Shown one piece after another: positions 1-12,594 of a stretch of DNA of 64,000 nt (positions are counted from its first letter, which is position 1; every line of letters starts with the position of its first letter). The notes beneath the pieces are model-generated. The model made no database searches and was not told the DNA's origin. It was given only the letters and a program-made list of their open reading frames with translations. This stretch comes from an uncultured Draconibacterium sp. (lineage in GTDB: Bacteria; Bacteroidota; Bacteroidia; Bacteroidales; Prolixibacteraceae): the NCBI RefSeq assembly GCF_963675585.1, contig NZ_OY776414.1:1715001-1779000 (forward strand), read 5' to 3'. Made by a program: the position numbers and the translations under genes.

Positions 1-275
1 TTTCCAGCCGGAGGATTACCGCCCTGCATTGGAGATGGCCCAAATTCTTTAGTTTCTTTTACGCCTTCCCACTTTTCGGCAGGTTGAGGTGCTTTCCAGC
101 GCAAATCGCCTACCGGAGGTGCGGCAAACGGCACGCATTTAAAAATCCGAAGTCCATCTTCAATGGTTCCTTCTACAATTCCCTGTTCAACTTTTACCTG
201 CTCGGGCGGAAGCTGAGAACAAGCATTCATTAAAACAATGATTGCGAATGCAATTAAATAGAATGTTTTTTTCAT
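1..275 (-). CDS. N-terminal part of a type B carboxylesterase lipoprotein (cut by window edge)
   Basis: About 91 codons are visible; the rest lies outside the window. The start ATG is at 275. The product has a short basic/hydrophobic leader and a lipobox ending at Cys19 (LMNAC), so it should be an exported lipoprotein. Residues 31-85 show the N-terminal pattern of type B carboxylesterases: VEGTIEDGL, VPFAAPPVGDLRWKAP and WEGVKETKEFGPSP. The family hydrolyses carboxylic esters with a Ser-Glu-His triad, none of which is reached here. The usual Gly before the Pro-Phe/Tyr-Ala motif is Cys (FKCVPFA). It lies 130 bp downstream of the CE1 genes and reads in the same direction, so it may belong to the same transcript, with the hairpin repeat at 317-384 in between. 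Family is clear; substrate unknown. Confidence 0.82.
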   Translation of the reverse strand, partial: MKKTFYLIAFAIIVLMNACSQLPPEQVKVEQGIVEGTIEDGLRIFKCVPFAAPPVGDLRWKAPQPAEKWEGVKETKEFGPSPMQGGNPPAG

Positions 276-316
276 TATTGATAGCTATTAAATTTCAGTC
301 TTTTAGTTTGTATTAT

Positions 317-384
317 CAGACTTCCCTGCCTGTCGGCAGACAGGGACTACGCTCAGTCTGACGGTCACCCTGAGCGTAGTCGAA
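317..384. repeat. Intergenic double-hairpin repeat, copy A
   Basis: This 68-bp stretch holds two palindromes. One is around CCTGCCTGTCGGCAGACAGG (imperfect). The other has a perfect 12-bp stem, GACTACGCTCAG paired with CTGAGCGTAGTC over a 13-nt loop. A second copy in the opposite orientation lies at 5154-5222; I count about 6 mismatches over the 68 shared positions. It sits between the first CE1 gene and the carboxylesterase at the window start. Such dispersed hairpin repeats are common in Bacteroidota intergenic regions. Possible roles are transcript attenuation, 3' end stabilisation or a recombination site. Genome copy number cannot be seen from here. Confidence 0.85.
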
Positions 385-405
385 GGGTAAATAATATTTT
401 GTTTG

Positions 406-1596
406 CTATTTCCAGAGATTTGGAAGGAACCGGTAATACAACAAATGACGCCAGGTTGACCAATCGTGGCCACCACTGCCACCCACATAATATTCGTATT
501 CGATGTTGTGATTGTCAAGCGCCTTACACAATCCATCAACTCGCCGGCTAAAAAATCCTTTGGCTTCTTCCGTTCCCTGTCCGATAAAAAGATAATCTAC
601 TTTGTCGTTTACCTTCGGATCGGTCAGAAAATGTTCAAGCGTAGTTTCGGCAGTTGCGTCACCAGCGCTAAGGATTCCAAAGTTTGCAAACAAATCGAGC
701 GAACGGAAGCCGATAAACATACTGTGGCGTCCACCCATCGACAAACCTGAAATGGCGCGTCCTTTTGGATTTTGAATGGTGCTGTAACTTGCATCTACCA
801 ATGGGATAACATGGTTACGCAGTTCTTTTTCAAAAATATCGAAAGTGAGTTCGGTATGCTGCGGATGATTCCGGTGAATTACCTGGTTGTTCGGAATTGC
901 AATGATCATCGGTTCTGCTTTCCCTTCGGCCAGCAAATTATCAAGAATAAGATTGGCACGGCCGTCGTAAATCCAGTTTGAAGGCAATTCGCCGCTACCT
1001 CCCACAAGATAAAGCACCGGATATTTTTTAGATGCATCATAACCCGGAGGTGTATATACATACATTTCGCGCTCGCCATTGGTAACATTCGAATGATAAA
1101 TGTGCCGCGTAACGTTTCCGTGAGGTACGTTTTTGGCATCGTAATACGCCGGGCCGTCACCGTGCACAATCAACTGACTGTAAGGCGGCATGGCCGTAAA
1201 AGCAGCCATTGTATTGCTCGGGTCGCAAATCTGCATGCCGTCAACATTAAAATGATAAGCATACATATCGGGTTTAAAAGGCCCCACGGTTGCCGACCAA
1301 ATTCCATCTTCTCTTTTAACAAGCGGAAGAGGCTCACGACCTCTGCCAAGCGCGGTAAGAATCGTTCCATCGGTAATTGTAACCACCTTGGCTTCGGGTG
1401 CTTTTAAGCGAAAAGTTACCGTATGGTCGTCGTGCACTTCGGGAGAATTTAAAGGCGCACTAAAAGGAATCAATCCTTCGGTATCTTTCTGCGGATTATA
1501 ATCGAGATTAACATTGGCCTGCTGTGCTTGTGAAAGCATTGGACACACAAACAAAGCCGCAATAAGAACCAGCAACAGATGTTTTATTCGTATCAT
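406..1596 (-). CDS. CE1-type esterase with N-terminal Ig/CBM48-like domain (tandem copy 1)
   Basis: Predicted secreted carbohydrate esterase of 396 residues, likely cleaving feruloyl or acetyl groups from hemicellulose. A Sec signal covers roughly residues 1-24 (ending SQA). Residues ~35-135 form the beta-sandwich seen in front of Fes/XynZ-like esterases, and ~160-396 the alpha/beta-hydrolase domain. The nucleophile is Ser286 in GLSMGG and the catalytic His is H377 (GGHDW). Unlike its four neighbours, which read YLQHG or YIQHG at the oxyanion-hole strand, this copy reads YLVGGSG, so the usual His-Gly is missing and activity may differ. It is the last and most divergent of five tandem homologues, 25 bp after the next one. 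Exact ester bond is not readable from sequence. Confidence 0.88.
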   Translation of the reverse strand: MIRIKHLLLVLIAALFVCPMLSQAQQANVNLDYNPQKDTEGLIPFSAPLNSPEVHDDHTVTFRLKAPEAKVVTITDGTILTALGRGREPLPLVKREDGIWSATVGPFKPDMYAYHFNVDGMQICDPSNTMAAFTAMPPYSQLIVHGDGPAYYDAKNVPHGNVTRHIYHSNVTNGEREMYVYTPPGYDASKKYPVLYLVGGSGELPSNWIYDGRANLILDNLLAEGKAEPMIIAIPNNQVIHRNHPQHTELTFDIFEKELRNHVIPLVDASYSTIQNPKGRAISGLSMGGRHSMFIGFRSLDLFANFGILSAGDATAETTLEHFLTDPKVNDKVDYLFIGQGTEEAKGFFSRRVDGLCKALDNHNIEYEYYVGGSGGHDWSTWRHLLYYRFLPNLWK

Positions 1597-1621
1597 AATT
1601 TAGTTTTTAGTTTTTTATTTT

Positions 1622-2797
<1,176 letters not shown>

Positions 2798-2804
2798 TCA
2801 GTTT

Positions 2805-5081
<2,277 letters not shown>

Positions 5082-5153
5082 TTAGATTATTTATTTACAG
5101 TTGATAGTTTACTATTGATTGTCAGAATTAATTCACAAGCCATTGGTTCACAG

Positions 5154-5222
5154 TTCGACTCCGCTCACCGTGACAGTCAGGCTGAGCGAAGTCCCTGTCT
5201 GCCGACAGGCAGGGAAGTCTGG
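5154..5222. repeat. Intergenic double-hairpin repeat, copy B (inverted relative to copy A)
   Basis: Reverse complement of the repeat at 317-384 with about 6 differences over 68 bp. The larger hairpin pairs GACTCCGCTCA with TGAGCGAAGTC. Its single non-Watson-Crick position is a G-T wobble, so the fold is kept although the bases changed relative to copy A. It lies between tandem esterases 5 and 4. Together with copy A it brackets copies 1-4 (406-5075) as a pair of inverted repeats. Confidence 0.85.
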
Positions 5223-5259
5223 TTTTTAGCTTTTCTTTATTAATCCTACCAGCATGTTT

Positions 5260-6450
<1,191 letters not shown>

Positions 6451-6458
6451 TTAATCGA

Positions 6459-8024
6459 CTAATTAAGAGGTTTAATAAAATTCATCAACTCCCTGTCGTG
6501 ATTGTTAACAATTCTGCATTCATTTTCAAAGTACATTGTAGCACCGTTTTCCGCATTATAGCATTCCCATTTTGGAAGCACGCCATCTACATTAGGATTA
6601 GCGGATTTTATAAAGTTTATCCACGCAGAACTCATTTTATCAGCTAATTCCCAGGCTTCTTCGGTATTACCGGTCCAGTCTGCCCTAAGATCAACAGTAT
6701 TGAAGGCTAAAGGAATGTCCAAACCATGGAAAGAACCTTTTGAGGCATTATCAACAGCACTTTTCCATGCCAAAAAATAAACATACAATGGGGCACCAGA
6801 CTCTACTGCCCTTGCATCAGCAGTTCGTATAGTATATGGTCTGAAAGTCTTATCAACAGAAAGTAGGTCCTGTGGTGTATAATCAGGATATGCCTTTGCA
6901 AACAACTCTACGAATTGCCTGGTTTTATCACCGTATTGTTTTGCCAGGCGTTCTTGTGCTAGTTCCAGGGTCAGGTCATTTTCGCCATATGCAACGGGCA
7001 TCAGCTCATTCAAAGTGGACCCCATCATAAGTGGAATGTCTTTTGAAATATCGGCAAAACCCGGGCTGAACGGTTGTTGAAGCAATACATCACCATCCGC
7101 CGAAGGCGCAAAACCAAACATGGTTGGTGAACCGGGCTTTCTCGGACCAGAGATCTCAGCTATCGCTTCATTTCCGGCTTTTACAAGCTCAGCGTACGAA
7201 AACGTTTCCAGTTTTTCAACATCGTTTGGTGTAAGTCCCAATTTTTCAAGAACGGCCAAACCCAGTGTTTGCGATTTCTCTTTGGTCATGGTATTAATCA
7301 GCGTTCCACTCTGAATAATTGCTTTCTGAAACAATCCTTTGGCGGCCGGCATACACATAAGGGTACCTACTTTTCCGCCGCCACCAGATTCGCCCACAAT
7401 GGTTACATCAGATGGGTTTCCTCCAAAATTCTCAATGTTATTATGAATCCACTCGAGCGCTTTCACAATGTCGAGCATACCCACATTTGCTGATTTCGCA
7501 TACTTTTCGCCACATGCAGACAAATCAAGAAATCCAAGGATATTTAACCGGTGATTTACCGAAACAAAAACGATATCCCCTTTTTTTGCTAAGGCTTCAC
7601 CATAGGTCATAGGATCGTTGCTGGCGCCAATGTGAAATCCGCCACCATGTAACCAGAGCATTACCGGGCGCTTTTTCCCATCATTAAGTCCCTTTGTCCA
7701 AACATTTACACTAAACAGTTCCTGTTCGTTTTGAACGGAATCAGGGTACCATGGTGCTACTTGTCTGGCAACAGGCCCAAAGTTTGTGCATTCACGAATT
7801 CCGTCCCAGACATCCGGATTCTGCGGAGGCATAAATCTTTCAGCCTTGGCGTAGGGTATGCCTTTAAAGGCATAAACACTATTGTTAATACTCCCAGATA
7901 TATCACCATGTGTGGTTTTAACCTGCAATTCCTGATTGTTGTTAGTTTTAGGCGTACAAGCCGTAAAACAAAATCCGGCTGTCAATAAAATTGCCATTAA
8001 AATGGGTAGAATTTGATACTTCAT
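6459..8024 (-). CDS. Type B carboxylesterase, lipoprotein
   Basis: A complete carboxylesterase of 521 residues, close to the family's normal size. The lipobox TAC ends at Cys23, predicting a lipid-anchored exported enzyme. The oxyanion motif is LHGGGF (~125-130), the nucleophile Ser213 sits in GESGGG, Glu340 in STLNE and His433 in SFHGLDIP, which together give the full triad. Motifs YAFKGIPYA and FGPVARQ mark the N-terminus. It follows the 1270-residue GH3 by 25 bp and precedes the CE1 array by 26 bp, in one transcription unit. It could remove acyl groups from released oligosaccharides or aromatic esters; the family is too broad to name a substrate. It is homologous to the cut gene at 1-275, on the other side of the CE1 array. 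Confidence 0.92.
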   Translation of the reverse strand: MKYQILPILMAILLTAGFCFTACTPKTNNNQELQVKTTHGDISGSINNSVYAFKGIPYAKAERFMPPQNPDVWDGIRECTNFGPVARQVAPWYPDSVQNEQELFSVNVWTKGLNDGKKRPVMLWLHGGGFHIGASNDPMTYGEALAKKGDIVFVSVNHRLNILGFLDLSACGEKYAKSANVGMLDIVKALEWIHNNIENFGGNPSDVTIVGESGGGGKVGTLMCMPAAKGLFQKAIIQSGTLINTMTKEKSQTLGLAVLEKLGLTPNDVEKLETFSYAELVKAGNEAIAEISGPRKPGSPTMFGFAPSADGDVLLQQPFSPGFADISKDIPLMMGSTLNELMPVAYGENDLTLELAQERLAKQYGDKTRQFVELFAKAYPDYTPQDLLSVDKTFRPYTIRTADARAVESGAPLYVYFLAWKSAVDNASKGSFHGLDIPLAFNTVDLRADWTGNTEEAWELADKMSSAWINFIKSANPNVDGVLPKWECYNAENGATMYFENECRIVNNHDRELMNFIKPLN

Positions 8025-8049
8025 AATTTGTTTGTTGAAAGTTTATGTT

Positions 8050-11000
8050 TTACTGTTTTAGTCCACTGTTTGTAATCCGGAAATAATCGAAGGCCACGTC
8101 AAACGGCGAATCCGGCTTGGTGGTGTCAGAATCAAACCAGAACGTACTTTTCATATAGCCGGTAATAATCCCGTCGCCTACCATTAAACCTGTCTTTATG
8201 TCTTCTAATGCCAAATCTGCTGTTCCCAGGATTTCGAAATTCTCACCATCCAACGAATACGAAGCCGTATAAATGCTTCCTTTTTTATCGAGTTTAAGTA
8301 TCAAGGCCTGGTCGCCGGTGATTTCGGTTTTCAGATTGAAAGAAGCCAGCGATTTTGCAATGCCGTTTTCTTCCATCATCAAATCGACCGTACCGGGTCG
8401 CGGATCCCTTTGTCGTGTGGTTTTTATTACCGCACGGAACATGAGTTTCACAAAATTATCATCGTCCTGGTAGGCCAGAATCCCTGTATTTTCAGGTTGA
8501 GAAGGCATTCGTGAAGCCGTCAGTTTTGTTTCCGCTGTCCAGTCGTTATTGGCGCTTTGCAGCAGAATGTTTTTAGCATTGTTGGTACCTTCTGAAACAT
8601 CGCCAACTTCGCTGGTAATGGTCAGGCTGCCATCGTTTGCCGAAAGGCTGTGTGTTGCAGCATTTTCCCTGATCCACTGCCACTGACTTCCAACAGCACC
8701 ATTAAGCTCGTCGCTAACTGCTTCCACATCAAAATTGAAATAGTAGGTATTGGTTTCGAGTGTGATGTTATCAATAAACTTCACCACAGCAGTTCCGGGA
8801 ATTTGTTTTACCTGCTGAATATCAACCGTAATTCCGTTTCCTGCAGCAGTTGCTTCCAGTTCAGGCACTTTGGTTTTATCTTTCAGCAGATAACTGTAAG
8901 CTTTTACATCTTTATCGAAGCTTTCGATGGGCTTGCCGTTTACCAAAATTGATTTCGGGTTGAGGTCGGGCATTACTTTTACGGGAAAGCTGTTTGATTC
9001 GGTTACCCCGGCAACAGTTACATAAGCAAATACCGATGCAACACCCACTCCCGTAGCGGTTACTTTACCGTTTTCATCCACGCTTACCACAGCCGGATTG
9101 TTGCTTTTGTATTCAATTTCAGCTTTCGAAATATCGTAAAAACTATCGTCCGACATGGCAGCGGTTACGCTGGTTTGTGCCGTATTTCCCGGGCGCAGAA
9201 TAACCTTGTTGCTTTCGGCAACTACGGTTGTTAACACCGGTTTGTACTCGCCGCTCATAATCGTCTCCAGTTCGGCTTTTATATTTTTCGATGATGCCCC
9301 TATTTCGAAAATATAACGTCCCTGATCGAAGGTGATTTTACCGGCGTCGGCATCCCAAAACCACAGGTCGTCGCAATCAATATCAATCGAAACACGTTTT
9401 GTCTGCCCTGCCGGAATGGTAACACGTTTAAATCCTTTCAGTCGTTTTATCGGCCTCTCCAGTTCTGCCGGGCTGTCGGGTGTTTTTACATATACCTGAA
9501 CCACTTCGTCGCCATCAACCGCACCGGTGTTTTTCACATCTACGCTAACGGTAATTTTATCGTGTGGTGTTAATCTTGTTTTACTGATACTGAGCCGTTT
9601 GTATTCGAAAGTGGTGTACGACAATCCGTAACCAAATTCATACGAAACCGGTTTATTAAAATACCAGTAAGTTCTTCCGTTCGAGCCATCGCCACGCAAG
9701 GTGTAATCGTTAAATCCAGGCAGGTCGTTTAAGGATTTATGCCAGGTAACATTCAATTTTCCGCCGGGATTTACATCGCCAAATAAAATGCGCGCCATGG
9801 CAGTTCCCTGTGCCTGTCCGTTGTAGCCGGTCCAGACAATTGCGGGAATATTTGGGTTGTTTTTAATCGGCTCCACTTCCACCATTCCCATGGTTTGCAT
9901 TACCACAATGGTGTTTGGATTTTCGGCAGCAACAGCATCGATGAGTTTATTCTGATTTCCGGGCAATGTAATGGCAAAGCGGTCGGATTCTTCGCGGCCG
10001 GTAGTTTGATCGGTTCCTACAAAAACCAGCACCACATCGGCAGTAGCAGCCATTTCAAGTGTTTCCTGATCGGTTGCAGGACTTTCGGCTTCGCGGTAAA
10101 CCAGTACCAGCGTTTGCGGCCCTGAAATTCCCAGCGTATTTATTTTTACCGATACATTTTGCGGACGGGAAAATCCCCGGAATCCACCGCTTTGCTGAAC
10201 GGCTTCAATTTTTTGCGTTGCCAGAATATTTCCGGTTGCCGAGCTAACACGCACTTCAAGGAAGCCACCGTTTCCAGAGGCAGCCACGTTAAAGCGGATG
10301 GAATCGACGTCGGTAATATCCACATTGTCGTAAGCCGTCCAGTCGCCATCTTTTACACCGCGAATTGAGGTTCGTCCAAAACGTGCTGCCACAATTAATC
10401 CGGGTGCCGAATCATCGTATTTTGTAGCATCGAATTCGGCCACTACTTCGCCGTTACGCTCAGTGGAAAAACTGTTCATTGTCAGAAAATCGGTATTTCT
10501 ATCCGTATTTCCTGTTGATGCAGAAACAACTTCAATGTCGAGGTTATGTTCTTTTATATAATTCTGAATACCTAATAGAGGTGAAATGCTTAAATGAGGT
10601 TCAATTGGCCCCGAGTAATCTCCCAGTTCCACTTTATCGGCCTGTGGCCCCAATACAGCAATTTTTTTGATGTGTTTGGTATTTAGTGGCAATGCTTTTT
10701 CGGCAGGTTTAACCGTTACCTCATTTTTTAGCAGAACCGGTGTTTTTGTTGCTATTTCAATGGCAAAATCGTTGTGCGAAGGATCATTCACAATATCCGG
10801 CTTTATACCTGCGTAGGGTACAATTTCTGCGGGGTCAAACTCGCCCAACCGCATCCTTGTAGTAAAAATATTAATCAGTGCTTTATCGATATCGGCCTGA
10901 GCAAGCATACCTTTTTCCAAAGCATTCAAGGCATGGTTTTGATACACTCCGCCACAGTCGGTATCCACTCCGGCTTTTAGCCCCAGTGCCGCTGCTTCTT

Positions 11001-11862
11001 CATAACTATCCGTAAAATGATGGCCGCGAACGATATCGTCGATTGCACCGCAGTCGCCGGTAACATATCCATCCATTCCGTAAGTTTTTCGCGCTACCGT
11101 ATCCACCAAATATTTACTGGCCGACATGGGAACGCCGTTAACAGCTCCATAGGCAGTCATTATCGAAGGTAAATTGTAATCACGAATCAGTGTCCGGTAA
11201 GGAAGCAGGTAAAACTCGCGCATGTCGCGGTCGTCCATATCCGAGCTGCCCGAATGCCGGTTAAACTCGGTGTTGTTCGCAAAATAGTGTTTGCCGCAAG
11301 GGACAGTTTTCAGGTAGGTGGGGTCGTCGCCCATTAAGCCCTGAATAAAACCTTTTCCGATTTCAGAAACCAGAAACGGATCTTCACCAAACGTTTCGGC
11401 GGTTCTTCCCCAACGCGGGTCGCGGGCCGGTTCAATTACCGGCGACCAGTAAGTCAGCGTAAAAATCAGGTCGTGGTTAAAACCACGCGCTTCGTCGGAA
11501 ATTACTTTTGTTTCGCGTTTAATCAGCTCCGGGTCCCAGGTTGAACCCACGGCTACACTGTTTGGAAACGAAGTGGCTGTCATTCCGCTGTTGTTGTTTC
11601 GACCCATTATTCCATGCAGTGCTTCGCCCCACACATCGTAATGGTTTACGCCAAGCCGCGGAATCGGTGGCATGGTATTTCCCAACTGACTTTGTTTTTC
11701 TTCGGGAGTCATCCGCGAAACAAGGTCGATGGCCCGCTCTTTAAACGAATAAGCCGTGTTGAGATAAATGGGTTGCTTTGCCATTTGCCTTTGCGGAATA
11801 AATGCCAGAAGAAAGAACATTCCGAGGAGAATAATTGACAATTTTAGAGCTTTTTTTTTCAT
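8050..11862 (-). CDS. Modular GH3 glycosidase (beta-xylosidase/beta-glucosidase type) with CBM6-like insert and C-terminal extensions
   Basis: 1270 residues, far above the usual ~750-850 for GH3. A signal anchor/peptide (1-29) is followed by the GH3 TIM-barrel (~35-350), with RDPRWGR at ~148-153, KHYFANN at ~191 and the nucleophile Asp270 in VTGDCG, the form typical of XynD-like beta-xylosidases. The GH3 C-terminal domain starts near 385 and is interrupted at ~470-615 by a CBM6-like beta-sandwich (RNGEVVAEFDATKYDD, DGDWTAYDNVDI). It resumes with VVLVFVGTDQTTGREESDR. Then come an Fn3-like domain (~775-850), a Big_2-type Ig domain (~885-955, NNPAVVSVDENGKVTATGVG) and a concanavalin-like C-terminal domain (~1065-1270). 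It is the first gene of the minus operon, divergent from susC. Expected to release terminal beta-D-xylose or glucose. Confidence 0.92.
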   Translation of the reverse strand: MKKKALKLSIILLGMFFLLAFIPQRQMAKQPIYLNTAYSFKERAIDLVSRMTPEEKQSQLGNTMPPIPRLGVNHYDVWGEALHGIMGRNNNSGMTATSFPNSVAVGSTWDPELIKRETKVISDEARGFNHDLIFTLTYWSPVIEPARDPRWGRTAETFGEDPFLVSEIGKGFIQGLMGDDPTYLKTVPCGKHYFANNTEFNRHSGSSDMDDRDMREFYLLPYRTLIRDYNLPSIMTAYGAVNGVPMSASKYLVDTVARKTYGMDGYVTGDCGAIDDIVRGHHFTDSYEEAAALGLKAGVDTDCGGVYQNHALNALEKGMLAQADIDKALINIFTTRMRLGEFDPAEIVPYAGIKPDIVNDPSHNDFAIEIATKTPVLLKNEVTVKPAEKALPLNTKHIKKIAVLGPQADKVELGDYSGPIEPHLSISPLLGIQNYIKEHNLDIEVVSASTGNTDRNTDFLTMNSFSTERNGEVVAEFDATKYDDSAPGLIVAARFGRTSIRGVKDGDWTAYDNVDITDVDSIRFNVAASGNGGFLEVRVSSATGNILATQKIEAVQQSGGFRGFSRPQNVSVKINTLGISGPQTLVLVYREAESPATDQETLEMAATADVVLVFVGTDQTTGREESDRFAITLPGNQNKLIDAVAAENPNTIVVMQTMGMVEVEPIKNNPNIPAIVWTGYNGQAQGTAMARILFGDVNPGGKLNVTWHKSLNDLPGFNDYTLRGDGSNGRTYWYFNKPVSYEFGYGLSYTTFEYKRLSISKTRLTPHDKITVSVDVKNTGAVDGDEVVQVYVKTPDSPAELERPIKRLKGFKRVTIPAGQTKRVSIDIDCDDLWFWDADAGKITFDQGRYIFEIGASSKNIKAELETIMSGEYKPVLTTVVAESNKVILRPGNTAQTSVTAAMSDDSFYDISKAEIEYKSNNPAVVSVDENGKVTATGVGVASVFAYVTVAGVTESNSFPVKVMPDLNPKSILVNGKPIESFDKDVKAYSYLLKDKTKVPELEATAAGNGITVDIQQVKQIPGTAVVKFIDNITLETNTYYFNFDVEAVSDELNGAVGSQWQWIRENAATHSLSANDGSLTITSEVGDVSEGTNNAKNILLQSANNDWTAETKLTASRMPSQPENTGILAYQDDDNFVKLMFRAVIKTTRQRDPRPGTVDLMMEENGIAKSLASFNLKTEITGDQALILKLDKKGSIYTASYSLDGENFEILGTADLALEDIKTGLMVGDGIITGYMKSTFWFDSDTTKPDSPFDVAFDYFRITNSGLKQ

Positions 11863-12594
11863 AGTAAATTGGTTATAAGGTATTTTAAACTCAGCAAACG
11901 AGTGAGCAGGAAAAGTATAGTTAAACCTTATCCTTTTAAAATCTTTTAGTTACGGTTGAATGTCTATAAACTGTCTGCTTTATTGTTCTGAAAGAATGAG
12001 AAATGATATATACCAGAACAACAAATTTTTAACATCTAAAATTATAATGTTCTACACCTTGCACTATTCAATTTTAGATATTCAATTTCAGAATATAGAC
12101 AATATATTGTGCCAGCTTTATTAATATTTTTTTAGAATAAAGTCATTCCTCGATTGCGTTCAGTGCTTTAAGTGTGATTTTAACACTTAGAAAAATAACA
12201 CGTGTATCTAATTTTATAAAAGACATATCTGATTTTAAAAATTAGAAAGATTATTTGTTTCTAGGTTTACATCAATCAAATTAAACTATAACGAAACTCA
12301 ATTATGAATTATTCACCTTTGACTCATTTGTCATTTGAATTGACACATCTGCGATTCTCAAGAATCGCAGAAAAATCAGACAAAATATTTATTTAAAAAG
12401 ACGTGTTTTGAAAATCTTAAGTAGCATTTCCAACACGTTATTTTTATGTACAATACACTTATTGTAATTATTACAGCATCAATAATAAAATAGATATTGA
12501 AATAAAATACAGATCACAAAAGAATGGTGTCTTCCAAGACACTAAAAACTAAATAAATAATCAAATAAATTAATCACTAATTAAATTAAATTCT
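11863..12594. promoter_or_regulatory. Divergent regulatory region between GH3 operon and susC
   Basis: 732 bp, strongly AT-rich and without a credible ORF. It must carry the promoters of the GH3-esterase operon (minus) and of susCD (plus). I see no full Bacteroidota promoter; the best -7-like match for the plus strand is CACCTTTG at 12314-12321. It holds several palindromes: TGTCA-N7-TGACA at 12329-12345, a perfect 11-bp arm palindrome at 12348-12371, and GTGTCTT-CC-AAGACAC at 12527-12542 in the probable susC leader. No sensor gene of the HTCS type or ECF sigma/anti-sigma pair adjoins it, so the controlling regulator is not evident. Confidence 0.6.
12348..12371. promoter_or_regulatory. Perfect 24-bp palindrome, operator-like
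   Basis: TCTGCGATTCT and AGAATCGCAGA are perfect inverted arms around a 2-nt centre (CA). Neither side has a T-run, so it is a poor terminator candidate. It lies 223 bp before the susC start, just after the weaker TGTCA/TGACA pair at 12329-12345. The two-fold symmetry and position suggest a protein-binding site, but no bound regulator is known. Confidence 0.45.

Noticed and set aside
466-750. Plus-strand ORFs opposite the esterase genes
   Set aside because: They mirror conserved coding sequence on the minus strand and carry no motif of their own.
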